64,000 nt of DNA from UBA12170 sp964293475. Lineage in GTDB: Bacteria > Bacteroidota > Bacteroidia > Bacteroidales > UBA12170. The position numbers and the translations under genes are program-made. The notes under the pieces were generated by a model that was not told where the DNA came from, ran no database searches, and saw only the letters and a program-made list of their open reading frames with translations. The stretch covers positions 10,541-74,540 of the forward strand of contig CAXYYJ010000026.1 in NCBI GenBank assembly GCA_964293475.1, given 5' to 3'. Shown here one piece after another: positions 45,215 through 54,375 of the stretch (position 1 is its first letter; each line of letters begins with the position of its first letter).

Positions 45215-46006
45215 ATGCAAAAGGAAATCTGCTTTATCTTCATTGATGAATCATTAACAATAGAGATTGATACGGCCTCGTTAACTGGTGTTGTAATATC
45301 TTTACATAAATTTGAAAAAGTCAGAAAAGACTTCTATAAAATTATCAAAAAAATAATCTCCTATCTGTTCCCCGATGGGCTAATTGTGGATAACCAGCCC
45401 CCGCCGACATTACATGCAAAAGATTTTTTAAGGAATTCTACAGAAAATCCAGGATTTGACTTTTCAAACGTAACCGATGATTTTCGATTTATAATATTGA
45501 ATGATATAGTAGACTTGGTAAATGATAACAACCTGTTTATTGTTCGTCAAGGCTACAATAACGTGAAAGAAATTCTAAACTTAACTTTAGAAGAAGATAA
45601 TAAATTACATCAACTAAATTGGTTTAATATTTCTAGAACTATTAGTTATTATTTTAATAACACAATGTTTATTCCAGTAATGGAAGGTATTGACAGAAAT
45701 ATTGTTGACAATTTTTGCCAATTGATATGGAGAACAGTCTACTACACTGAGCTGTATCCCGATATCGCAAAATCATTAACATATAACAAATCTAACACTT
45801 TCATTAGCCCTGTCTTTTTTACAATGGCTAAGTTCACTGAAGGTATTCAAATAGCTGATGTAGTTTCTTACTTATTACAAAAAGTCGATTACATCAATAC
45901 AACTGACTCTAAATCTGTGTTTTCCCAAAATCTGAAACTTATTGCATCAAGAATAAATAATGATAACCTTATAAATTATATAGGTAAATTAAACCATAAA
46001 TATTAA
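45215..46006 (+). CDS. DUF3800-domain protein
   Basis: The 263-residue protein starts with CFIFIDESLTIEID, the first acidic motif of DUF3800, has TGVVISLHKFEKV after it, and ends with FTEGIQIADVVSYLL, the second conserved motif. DUF3800 is predicted to have an RNase H-like nuclease fold, with the Asp-Glu and later Asp as metal ligands. Such genes are frequent in mobile and defence regions. It is isolated within the AT-rich island. Confidence 0.8.
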   Translation: MQKEICFIFIDESLTIEIDTASLTGVVISLHKFEKVRKDFYKIIKKIISYLFPDGLIVDNQPPPTLHAKDFLRNSTENPGFDFSNVTDDFRFIILNDIVDLVNDNNLFIVRQGYNNVKEILNLTLEEDNKLHQLNWFNISRTISYYFNNTMFIPVMEGIDRNIVDNFCQLIWRTVYYTELYPDIAKSLTYNKSNTFISPVFFTMAKFTEGIQIADVVSYLLQKVDYINTTDSKSVFSQNLKLIASRINNDNLINYIGKLNHKY

Positions 46007-46264
46007 AAATACTACAAATTTGTTTTAGTTAGTAGAATAATCAACTCAATTTACATTAATATGTAAACCTTATAGTATATATTTTTCAATTTTTTAAGGA
46101 CAAATCATTAAATTTGCCCATTTAAACAGAGCATTTTATATTATTAAAAATATATGTCAATAGTAAAAAGCAATACAAACGTAAATCTTTTTGATTTTAT
46201 ATAAAGTCTTAGTCGCAATCGGTTTATAATTTTAAGTGAAAATGATAAATTAAGTATCAAAGAG

Positions 46265-46456
46265 TTATAAGATTTCTAAGATATACTTCGTTGGAAGATA
46301 AATTAAAGGGTCATCAATTTGCAAATTTATATAAGTATTGTGTTTATGATTCATTTTATCAAAAAAATCTGAAGTTAAGTCAATCCCTATTCCAGAGTGC
46401 TGCTTAGCTTTATATTTGGCTACTCTTTCAAATACTATAGCTTTACCTGTTATCTG
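46265..46456 (-). pseudogene. Gene remnant on the minus strand
   Basis: Within the 615-base gap 46007-46621 the minus strand has a frame without start codon reading QITGKAIVFERVAKYKAKQH, then SGIGIDLTSDFFDKMNHKHN and TYINLQIDDPLIYLPTKYIL before a stop. The composition looks like true protein. It is probably the tail of a truncated gene at the edge of the island. The remainder of the gap is AT-rich with no other signal found. Confidence 0.4.
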
Positions 46457-46621
46457 TTATACAATTTATTTTACTATTCAAATGCAACATTTAATTTTTC
46501 AATTTTCAGTTCATAATTCTGCTAAACAGAAAATTAATTCCAATCAAGAATAAGTTCTGTAGCTATTTTATTGAAAACATTCTAATTTTGAAGAATCATA
46601 TTCATCAAAAAAATTTAAATC

Positions 46622-48766
46622 ATGAAAAGGTTTCTCTTTTTCCTTTTACTTCTGCCTTTGGCTTTGGTTTTTACACATTGTCAAAAATCTGTAAATCAAG
46701 TCTATAAACTTGAATCACCCTCTGGAAATAACAGTATTCATTTCCAGTTAAGCACCGATGGCTCGCCTCGCTATCTGGTTTTGCACCAGGGGAAAACGGT
46801 GATTGACACTTCGTACATTTGGTTTGAGCTGGCTGGAGCTCCCATGCTTAAATCGAATCTGGAAGTTATTGGAACCGAAGAACTCATGCTCAACGAAGAC
46901 TGGGAAATGCCCTGGGGCGAACAACGCATGGTGAACAATCATTACAACCAGATAAAAATCAGTCTGCAGGAACGCAGCGAAACCCACAGAATCTGGAATT
47001 TAGTTTTCAGAGCCTTCGACGACGGGGTGGCTTTTCGCTATGAATTCCCCCAACAAGAAGGCCCCGCGGAATGGCTTATTACGGAAGAAAGAACCGAGTT
47101 TCAGCTCACCGGAAATCATAATTGCTGGTGGATTCCGGGCGATTGGGATATTTACGAGCACCTTTACAATACCACATCTTTTTCACAAATCAATGCACTT
47201 TCCAAAGCGAACAACGCCAACCTGGCTCAAACCTATATCCCTGTAAATGCGCTAAATACGCCTGTTACCATGCGCACCTGCGATGGCTTACACCTGAGTT
47301 TTCACGAAGCCATGCTCAACGATTATTCCGATATGACACTGGCTGTTGACACCCAAACCTATAAAATGACTTCGAATCTGGTAGGCTCGTCCCGCAATAC
47401 TTATAAGGTTAAACGACAATTACCCTTCGAAACTCCATGGCGAACCATTCAGATTGCCGAAAAAGCAAAAGATTTAATTGCATCAAAACTTATTGTTAAT
47501 CTCAACGAACCCAGTAAAATAGAAGATATGAGCTGGTTTAAACCCATGAAATATGTGGGCATTTGGTGGGAAATGCATCTGGGGGTTTCAACCTGGGATT
47601 ATGGCATGACTCAGGATATGGGCTCCTGGTTAGATACCGGACAAAAGCACAGCAAACACGGCGCTACTACCGAAAACGCCAAGAGATACATCGACTTCGC
47701 CGCCAAAAATGGCATGAACGGAATTTTGGTGGAGGGCTGGAACACCGGCTGGGAGCATTGGATTGGCTTCGAAGACCGCGAAGGTGTTTTTGATTTTGTA
47801 ACCCCCTATCCCGACTACGACCTGAAAGAAGTGGTTCGCTACGGAAAAGAAAAAGGTGTGGAGCTCATCATGCATCACGAAACTTCTTCGGCTGTTACAA
47901 CCTACGACCAGCAAATGGATACTGCCTTTGCCCTTATGAAAAGCCTCGACATTCATGCGGTAAAAACTGGCTACGTGGGGAAAATTATTCCCAAAGGCGA
48001 ATATCATCACGGACAGTGGATGGTGAACCACTATCGGAGAGTTTTGGAAAAAGCGGCTCAAAATCAGATTGCTATCAATGCTCACGAACCCATAAAAGCT
48101 ACTGGAGAACACAGAACCTATCCCAATGCCATTGCCCGCGAAGGTTTGCGCGGACAGGAATTCAATGCCTGGGCTTCGGATGGCGGAAATCCACCAGAGC
48201 ATCTCACCATTGTCCCATTTACCCGCATGCTGGCTGGTCCCATCGACTTTACCCCCGGAGTTTTCGATATAAAACTCAGCAAAAAGACCCCCAACCCCAT
48301 TCCCGGAGTGGCACAGAAAAATCAGGTGAATACAACCCTTGCCCATCAATTGGCTTTGTACGTGGTCATTTACAGCCCCATCCAAATGGCCTGCGATTTG
48401 CCCGAACATTACGAAGGTCACCCGGCCTTGCAGTTCATCAGAGAAGTGGGCGTGGATTGGGAACAATCGGTGATTTTGGATGGTGAAGTGGGTGATTTTG
48501 TGGCCATTGCCCGTCAGGAAAAGGAAACTCTGAATTGGTTTTTAGGAGCTGTTACCGACGAGAACGAAAGAGATATCACCATCGATTTCAGCTTTTTGGA
48601 CGAAGGAAAAACCTATTTAGCCACCATTTATCGCGATGGCGCCGATGCCCACTGGAATTTGAATCCCCAGAGCTATCAGATAGAAACTCTACAAATCACC
48701 AAAAACAGCAAAAACAGCTTCCATCTGGCTCCTGGTGGTGGACTAGCTATCAGTCTGAAACAATAA
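46622..48766 (+). CDS. GH97 glycoside hydrolase, SusB-like inverting type
   Basis: The 714-residue protein has a lipoprotein-like signal (VFTHC, Cys near residue 20), an N-terminal beta-sandwich (about 30-300), a TIM barrel (about 310-570, YVGIWWEMHLGVSTWDYG, LVEGWNTGWEHW) and a C-terminal beta domain. Glu489 in INAHEP and Glu513 in GLRGQEFNAW are 24 residues apart, as are Glu508 and Glu532 in Bacteroides SusB, which favours the inverting alpha-glucosidase subfamily. It probably acts on alpha-glucosides in the periplasm. No Sus receptor genes are next to it. Confidence 0.92.
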   Translation: MKRFLFFLLLLPLALVFTHCQKSVNQVYKLESPSGNNSIHFQLSTDGSPRYLVLHQGKTVIDTSYIWFELAGAPMLKSNLEVIGTEELMLNEDWEMPWGEQRMVNNHYNQIKISLQERSETHRIWNLVFRAFDDGVAFRYEFPQQEGPAEWLITEERTEFQLTGNHNCWWIPGDWDIYEHLYNTTSFSQINALSKANNANLAQTYIPVNALNTPVTMRTCDGLHLSFHEAMLNDYSDMTLAVDTQTYKMTSNLVGSSRNTYKVKRQLPFETPWRTIQIAEKAKDLIASKLIVNLNEPSKIEDMSWFKPMKYVGIWWEMHLGVSTWDYGMTQDMGSWLDTGQKHSKHGATTENAKRYIDFAAKNGMNGILVEGWNTGWEHWIGFEDREGVFDFVTPYPDYDLKEVVRYGKEKGVELIMHHETSSAVTTYDQQMDTAFALMKSLDIHAVKTGYVGKIIPKGEYHHGQWMVNHYRRVLEKAAQNQIAINAHEPIKATGEHRTYPNAIAREGLRGQEFNAWASDGGNPPEHLTIVPFTRMLAGPIDFTPGVFDIKLSKKTPNPIPGVAQKNQVNTTLAHQLALYVVIYSPIQMACDLPEHYEGHPALQFIREVGVDWEQSVILDGEVGDFVAIARQEKETLNWFLGAVTDENERDITIDFSFLDEGKTYLATIYRDGADAHWNLNPQSYQIETLQITKNSKNSFHLAPGGGLAISLKQ

Positions 48767-48786
48767 TTGCATTCTGTAGAATGCAA
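48767..48786. repeat. Palindrome 1 of 2 before the AAA ATPase gene
   Basis: TTGCATTC-TGTA-GAATGCAA starts at the base after the GH97 stop codon. A related 20-bp palindrome lies at 48833-48852; both have TTGCAT...ATGCAA ends at identical spacing. It could be an operator or part of a structured transcript. Confidence 0.6.
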
Positions 48787-48805
48787 TATTTATTTGATTT
48801 TGTAT

Positions 48806-48852
48806 TTTGTATCATGCATTTATTTACTATTTTTGCATTTTATATGATGCAA
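48806..48852 (+). promoter_or_regulatory. Promoter and palindrome 2 of the AAA ATPase gene
   Basis: TTTG (48806-48809), an 18-base spacer and TATTTTTG (48828-48835) form a promoter. The palindrome TTGCAT-N8-ATGCAA (48833-48852) overlaps the -7 box and ends one base before the ATG at 48854. A protein bound here would block initiation. Confidence 0.5.
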
Positions 48853-48853
48853 A

Positions 48854-50047
48854 ATGGAAGCACTATTTGAAAAATCCGCAAAAAAAGTACAACAAACAGA
48901 TTTAAAATTTATAAGGTATTTATACAACCAGATAAGCTGGGAGCGGAGGCTCATAGGAATTAAAGGCGCCAGAGGCATCGGAAAAACCACTTTGCTCCTT
49001 CAGTATCTCAAAAAAACCTTTGGAGCATCGGAGCGGGCGCTTTATGTGAGTTTGGACGATATGTATTTTTCGGCCAATAAATTGGTTGATTTAACCGACA
49101 AATTTGTCAAAAACGGTGGTGAATTACTTATTCTCGATGAAGTACACAAATATCCGGGTTGGTCGCGGGAAATAAAAAACATTTACGACGACCATACCCA
49201 TTTGAGAATTATTTTCACGGGCTCCTCCATTCTTGATATTGATAAGGCAGAATACGATTTAAGCCGAAGAGCCATCATTTATGAGCTTCACAATCTGTCG
49301 CTCAGGGAATATATTGAGCTAAAAGATGGATTAAAGTTTCCGACTGTTTCACTTCAGGATTTGCTGACAAACCATAGAGAATTAGCCTTTGAGTTAACAA
49401 GTCAGATTAAACCCATTAAGGAATTAAATACCTATTTCGACCGGGGAGCCTATCCTTTTTCATTGGAGACAGGCGAAGACTATGCGCAACACCTTAACCG
49501 AATAGTAAACCTGATTCTGGAAACAGATTTACCAGCTTCGGTATCCATTGATTTTCAGGCAGTGGTTAAACTAAAAAAACTCATGTACCTCATCTCAGAA
49601 ACAGTTCCTTTTGCTCCCAATATCAGCAATTTAAGTGCTGCAATGGGAATAAACAGAGATACTGTTGTACTCTACCTGCATTATCTGGGAAGAGCAAAGC
49701 TGTTGGCTCTCTATAATTCGGCTGGAAAGGGAATCTCAAAGCTGGCAAAGCCGGGAAAAATCTACCTTGAGAACACCAATTTAATGATGGCAATAAACTC
49801 AGGAGCCATAAAACAAGGAACATTGAGAGAAACATTTTTCCAAAACCAACTGTCTGGCAGTCATTTTATTGAAATTCCCGTATCGGGTGATTTTCTTGTC
49901 GACTCAACGTACCTGTTCGAAATTGGGGGCAAAAGCAAATCGTTTCAACAAATTGCCAATCATGAGAATTCATATGTGGTGTCGGATGATATAGAAATGG
50001 GAACAGGTAATAAAATTCCATTGTGGCTATTTGGATTTCTTTATTAA
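48854..50047 (+). CDS. AAA-family ATPase with DUF4143 domain
   Basis: The 397-residue protein has Walker A GARGIGKTTLLLQY (near residue 38), Walker B ELLILDEVHKYPGW (near 92), and later FTGSSILDI. The last part (about 220-397) is the DUF4143 domain with a winged-helix segment NISNLSAAMGINRDTVVLYLHYL. These stand-alone ATPases are abundant and spread horizontally; their task is not settled. The codon use looks like that of its neighbours. Two palindromes in front suggest tight control. Confidence 0.88.
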   Translation: MEALFEKSAKKVQQTDLKFIRYLYNQISWERRLIGIKGARGIGKTTLLLQYLKKTFGASERALYVSLDDMYFSANKLVDLTDKFVKNGGELLILDEVHKYPGWSREIKNIYDDHTHLRIIFTGSSILDIDKAEYDLSRRAIIYELHNLSLREYIELKDGLKFPTVSLQDLLTNHRELAFELTSQIKPIKELNTYFDRGAYPFSLETGEDYAQHLNRIVNLILETDLPASVSIDFQAVVKLKKLMYLISETVPFAPNISNLSAAMGINRDTVVLYLHYLGRAKLLALYNSAGKGISKLAKPGKIYLENTNLMMAINSGAIKQGTLRETFFQNQLSGSHFIEIPVSGDFLVDSTYLFEIGGKSKSFQQIANHENSYVVSDDIEMGTGNKIPLWLFGFLY

Positions 50048-50129
50048 TCATAGCGAAAAAACTGCCAGAAAAGTCCTTTTATACCCCTTATTACCATAGC
50101 TTTGTGCTGTAATCATTTAACTCTGACAA

Positions 50130-52079
50130 ATGAAAAATATATACGTCCTTATTTTGGGGATAATTCTTCTGTCTCAAATAAAAACTCAGGCCCAACCCTG
50201 GCTTCAGAATAACCAGCTTTTTAATCCCGGCGGAATTCCCAGTCTGCCTTTCTCGCAGCCTCGATTTTGCGATCTCGATAACGATGGCGATTTGGATATG
50301 ATTCTGGGAAACACATCGACTCAGCCGCTGTACCTTGAAAACACTGGGTCTTCAACTGCTCCTTCGTTTCAATTGGGCGCTTCAATATTTGCAATGGTGG
50401 ATCCTTTGGATGCTGAAATGGCGGTTTTTGCCGATTTGGATAACGATGCTGACTACGATATGATTGCCGGCGGATACACTGGAATAAATCTGTATGAAAA
50501 CACCGGTTCGGTGGATAATCCTTACTTTGAAAAAGTCACTGGATTTTTTAGCAATGTAGTCGTTGGCAACAATCCCGTGCCTGCCTTCGCCGATATCGAT
50601 GGCGATAACGACCTGGATATGGCGGTGGGGTTCAGCGAAAACGGGATGGTAAAAATCTATGAAAACACAGGCACCTCAGAAATGGCGGTTTTTAACGAAG
50701 ATGATTCCTGGGAATTGGGCGATGTGGGCCTTTTTGCCTACCCCATATTCTGCGACCTCGACGCTGACCTTGATGCAGATTTGATGGTTGGAAAAGATAC
50801 TTACGGCTTTGTCTATTATCAAAATAACGGAACCACAACCCAGCCCAATTTCGAAACCAACAATGGAGTATTCGCCGGGCTTGGTAATGATACTTATTGG
50901 AACTCACCAGCTCTTATCGACATCAATGACGACCAAACCTTCGATTTAATCTTTGGAACCTCCTCGGGTCCGCTAAAATATTTTGAAAATACGGGCTCCG
51001 AAACAACCCCTTCCTGGATAGAAAATACTACCCTTTTTGGTGGTGTGATCGATGTAGGAGGCGCCAGTAATCCAGTGTTCTATGATTTCGATAACGATAT
51101 GGATTTAGATATGTTCACCGGAACACAAATGGGCGACATCAAATATTTCGAAAATACCGGAACCCCTTCTGGCCCATCATGGCAGGAAAATTCCACTCCT
51201 TTTACATCATTGAAACACTCCATCTACAGTGCTGTAGCCATTGGCGATGTGAACAACGACGGAAATGCCGATGCCATCGTGGGCGATCTCAGCGGGAAAC
51301 TCTACTATCATCGAAATGCGGGCTTGTTCTTTGTCTTCGAGAGTACATTTCTCACTAACATCAATCTGGGTGGATGGTCGGCACCAAGGCTGGTGGATTT
51401 TGATGGCGACCTGGATCTGGATATTATTGCGGGAGCAGAAAATGGAACCATAAGTTATATTGAGAACCAGGGCGATGCCGAAAATCCTAACTGGAACTTA
51501 GTCTCTAGTGTTTTTGCGGGAATCGATGTGGGTTCCAATTGCGTTCCCTCCCCGGCTGATTTAGATTTTGATGGCGATTTGGATTTGGTTTGTGGCGACC
51601 TTTTTGGCGATTTGGCCTATTACGAAAATGCTGACGAACAATGGAACGAGCATACCAATTTCTTCTTTGCAATGTCGGTGGATCAAAATGCCACGCCAGC
51701 TTTGGCCGATTTGGATAATGATGGAGACCCCGATTTAGCCATTGGTGAATATGCGGGCACTTTCAGCTATTATCAAAACCGAATCATGGTTTTAGGAAAT
51801 CAAAACCCGGGCAATTCCAATCTAGAAGAAAATCTTCAGGTCTTTCCAAACCCTGCCAATCAGCTCACTACAGTGAATTTCTCGTTGAATGAAAGTTCCG
51901 AAATTTCTATCAAACTCATCGATGCCGGCACTTCACGCGAAACCAATATTTACTCCGCTTTCTTCAATTCTGGAGCTTATCAGCTGCCAATTGATTTAAC
52001 CACCATAAAACCAGGATTTTATATCCTAAGTCTTAAAACCAATCGGGGGACTTTTAATATCAAACTTATCAGGATTTAA
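50130..52079 (+). CDS. Secreted VCBS/FG-GAP repeat protein with T9SS sorting domain
   Basis: The 649-residue protein has a signal peptide (to about residue 21) and about ten repeats of the form DLDNDGDLDMILG...YYENTG, the Ca-binding VCBS/FG-GAP beta-propeller pattern (about 40-550). It ends in a type A T9SS domain (about 575-649, LQVFPNPANQLTTVNFSLNE and KPGFYILSLKT). It is exported to the surface, probably as an adhesin or scaffold. Confidence 0.9.
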   Translation: MKNIYVLILGIILLSQIKTQAQPWLQNNQLFNPGGIPSLPFSQPRFCDLDNDGDLDMILGNTSTQPLYLENTGSSTAPSFQLGASIFAMVDPLDAEMAVFADLDNDADYDMIAGGYTGINLYENTGSVDNPYFEKVTGFFSNVVVGNNPVPAFADIDGDNDLDMAVGFSENGMVKIYENTGTSEMAVFNEDDSWELGDVGLFAYPIFCDLDADLDADLMVGKDTYGFVYYQNNGTTTQPNFETNNGVFAGLGNDTYWNSPALIDINDDQTFDLIFGTSSGPLKYFENTGSETTPSWIENTTLFGGVIDVGGASNPVFYDFDNDMDLDMFTGTQMGDIKYFENTGTPSGPSWQENSTPFTSLKHSIYSAVAIGDVNNDGNADAIVGDLSGKLYYHRNAGLFFVFESTFLTNINLGGWSAPRLVDFDGDLDLDIIAGAENGTISYIENQGDAENPNWNLVSSVFAGIDVGSNCVPSPADLDFDGDLDLVCGDLFGDLAYYENADEQWNEHTNFFFAMSVDQNATPALADLDNDGDPDLAIGEYAGTFSYYQNRIMVLGNQNPGNSNLEENLQVFPNPANQLTTVNFSLNESSEISIKLIDAGTSRETNIYSAFFNSGAYQLPIDLTTIKPGFYILSLKTNRGTFNIKLIRI

Positions 52080-52129
52080 TGTAACGAAGCAATCATCATT
52101 AAAATAGGAAACGAATAGCAATCAAAAGA

Positions 52130-52741
52130 ATGAAACCAACACAAAGTATTGATGACTATATATTTAGCACCGGGGCATGGGCACCCATTCTGTCGTTTCT
52201 GCGCGATATTATTCTCCAGACCCAACTCGAAGAACATATGAAATGGGGAGTTCCAACGTATTCTTTTCAGGGGAAAAATCTGGCAGGAATAGCAGCGTTC
52301 AAGAACCACGTGGCGCTTTGGTTTCATCAGGGAGCTTTGTTGCAAGACGAGCACCACAAGCTCATGAATGCACAGGAAGGAGTGACTAAGGCTCTAAGGC
52401 AGTGGCGGTTTAAAGAATTGAAAGAAGCATTGGAAAACGAATCCATCATTCTCAGCTATCTGGAAGAAACCATCCAAAATAAAGCCAGCGGATTGGAAAT
52501 AAAATCAGAACGACTTCAGGAAATCTCCATTCATCCCCTTCTGCTCAATGAATTTTCCAAGAGTGAGGCTTTAAAGACAGCCTTTGACAATCTTACTCCC
52601 GGACGACAAAATGAATATGTTGAATATCTTTACACCGCCAAAAGAGAAGAAACCCGCCTGACGAGATTAGATAAAATAATTCCCTTGATTTTGGCAGGCA
52701 AAGGACTGAATGACAAATATTTGAATAGCAGAAATCAATAA
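52130..52741 (+). CDS. DUF1801/YdeI-family protein
   Basis: The 203-residue protein starts with a DUF1801 domain (about residues 10-110, EEHMKWGVPTYSFQGKNLAGIAAFKNHVALWFHQG) and ends with a YdeI-like helical domain (about 130-195, LKTAFDNLTPGRQNEYVEYLYTAKREETRLTRLDKIIPLILAG). YdeI-like proteins have been linked to resistance to peptides, but the biochemical role is unknown. Confidence 0.85.
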   Translation: MKPTQSIDDYIFSTGAWAPILSFLRDIILQTQLEEHMKWGVPTYSFQGKNLAGIAAFKNHVALWFHQGALLQDEHHKLMNAQEGVTKALRQWRFKELKEALENESIILSYLEETIQNKASGLEIKSERLQEISIHPLLLNEFSKSEALKTAFDNLTPGRQNEYVEYLYTAKREETRLTRLDKIIPLILAGKGLNDKYLNSRNQ

Positions 52742-52757
52742 AATAAATTCATCGGTT

Positions 52758-53222
52758 ATGAAAAAACAAACACAAAAAATTATAGCAGCAGCCATTGCAG
52801 TATTACTTACTATCGCATTGACTTTTAGTTGTTCCAAAGAAGAAGTACAATGTTCTGCTGTAATAGAAAACTCAGGAATTATAGTGGACAATGTTGAAAT
52901 TTCAAGTTGCTCGACCCCATTTTACACCGGAAATTTTGTGATTGATAGTTCCACTGAGCTCGATAGCGTTCTCCAACTGAACAGCGGCTGCCAAAAGCCC
53001 GAAATTGATTTCACTCAATATACACTTTTGGGGCGATACGCCTATGCTCAATGCACTGGAAGCTATTTTAGAGAAGTGACCAAAGACACCACCAACAAGC
53101 GTTACAATTTCATCATAACCGTGGAAAGTTGCGGAAGTTGTGATTGCCTCAGCCAAAACATGAACTGGGTTTTAGTCCCCAAACTCCCTGAAAATTATAC
53201 GGTTCGGTTTACCGTGAAATAA
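52758..53222 (+). CDS. Predicted lipoprotein, unknown
   Basis: The 154-residue protein has a lipobox (LTFSC, Cys near residue 26). The mature part has several Cys residues (SSCSTP, NSGCQKP, YAQCTGS, ESCGSCDCLSQN), which suggests disulfides or a metal site. No family is recognised. It lies 17 bases after the YdeI-like gene and may be co-transcribed. Confidence 0.75.
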   Translation: MKKQTQKIIAAAIAVLLTIALTFSCSKEEVQCSAVIENSGIIVDNVEISSCSTPFYTGNFVIDSSTELDSVLQLNSGCQKPEIDFTQYTLLGRYAYAQCTGSYFREVTKDTTNKRYNFIITVESCGSCDCLSQNMNWVLVPKLPENYTVRFTVK

Positions 53223-53237
53223 TCGCTGAGCCAGGTT

Positions 53238-53930
53238 CTAATAATAAACTTCAGCTTTGCGACCTTTGTGCTTGTAATACACAGTTCCATTCCTGAACAT
53301 CGTAAAACTTAGAGCCAGATAGAAAACATTGGCTTTGAAGTTTTCGTAGGGTTTGGTCTTCACACCATCAACGGTTTCAATAAAATCGGGATTGTGAAAT
53401 GGTGTGAGATAGTATTTGAATTTTAGGTTGGTTCCATATGGAAACTGAAAACCCACAAAAACAGAATGATAAAATGTGGGAACACGGTCGCTGAACCAAA
53501 CATTAAAATTACCTGTTCGAACTTCATTTTCAAAGGTCTTTTCCTTATAATTAAAAGGCAATTCGAACTCATATCCGCCATAAACAAAAAACCAATCCAT
53601 AGCGCCCAGTTTTAATCCCACAGGAATCCCCAAATCGTAAACACGGTATTTTTTTTTGATATGGGTTTCTTTATCTTCGGCTATAAAACCTACGTTGCGC
53701 ACATTGAGACCGAAAAAAAGACCTACATTTCTGTTGAAGTCCAGATTTCCTAATGACTGGAGATTAAACCAAGGGGAAAACCTAACAATATTCTGGGGTG
53801 CAGAAAACTCTCCGGTTTCGAAGGTGGCCATGGATAATATCAACTCACCACTAGAGGTGGTATAAAACTTCTGAGCCTTTAGAGTAACAACCGAAAGGAG
53901 TAAAAAGGCGGCAACAATTATTTTTCTCAT
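53238..53930 (-). CDS. Predicted outer-membrane beta-barrel protein
   Basis: ATG at 53930 starts a clean signal peptide (MRKIIVAAFLLLSVVTLKAQ); frames upstream to 53999 add hydrophilic residues that do not fit. The mature 210 residues alternate polar and aromatic residues in strands (GLFFGLNVRNVGFIAED, GYEFELPFNY, FNVWFSDRVP, LKFKYYLTPF), as in small outer-membrane barrels. Function unknown. It converges with the lipoprotein gene. Confidence 0.75.
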   Translation of the reverse strand: MRKIIVAAFLLLSVVTLKAQKFYTTSSGELILSMATFETGEFSAPQNIVRFSPWFNLQSLGNLDFNRNVGLFFGLNVRNVGFIAEDKETHIKKKYRVYDLGIPVGLKLGAMDWFFVYGGYEFELPFNYKEKTFENEVRTGNFNVWFSDRVPTFYHSVFVGFQFPYGTNLKFKYYLTPFHNPDFIETVDGVKTKPYENFKANVFYLALSFTMFRNGTVYYKHKGRKAEVYY

Positions 53931-54045
53931 AAGATTAAATATTGATTTACAGTAAATTATAAAATATCTGGATTTTTGATTTTTTTTTAATTCTGCCACT
54001 ATGACGAAATGCCATTCGGTTTGTTACTCCAACGGTAAAAAAACA

Positions 54046-54375
54046 TCAATCTTTCAAATGCTCCCAGGGAAGCCATAGAACCTCATCGAACCGAACAATT
54101 TTATAGTCTTCCACCATAACGCCTTCGCTCTCCAATAATTGCTTCATCAAATCCCGTTGACCAAAATGTTGCTTTCCAGTGAGCAAACCGTTTCGGTTTA
54201 CGACTCTGTGAGCTGGAATATCGCCACTATTTTTTGAGCTATTCAAAGCCCAGCCCACCATTCTGGCACTTCCTGCCGAGCCCAGATACCGGGCTATGGC
54301 ACCATAAGTTGTTACTCTCCCCGCAGGTATTTGGCGAGTTACATCAAATACTTTTTCAAAAAACGATTGTTCCAT
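54046..54375 (-). CDS. MGMT-family alkyltransferase-like protein (Ala in place of Cys)
   Basis: The 109-residue protein matches the DNA-binding domain of O6-alkylguanine alkyltransferases: PAGRVTTYGAIARYLGSAGSARMVGWAL, then IPAHRVVNRNG. The usual PCHR catalytic Cys is Ala55 here, so it cannot accept an alkyl group and belongs to the ATL group, which marks damaged bases for excision repair. Its start overlaps the trmB stop (TGATG), so the two are translated together. Confidence 0.9.
   Translation of the reverse strand: MEQSFFEKVFDVTRQIPAGRVTTYGAIARYLGSAGSARMVGWALNSSKNSGDIPAHRVVNRNGLLTGKQHFGQRDLMKQLLESEGVMVEDYKIVRFDEVLWLPWEHLKD

Noticed and set aside
41174..46621. Insertion sequence or integrase at the AT-rich island
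   Set aside because: No transposase, integrase or terminal inverted repeats were found, so the means of arrival stays unknown.
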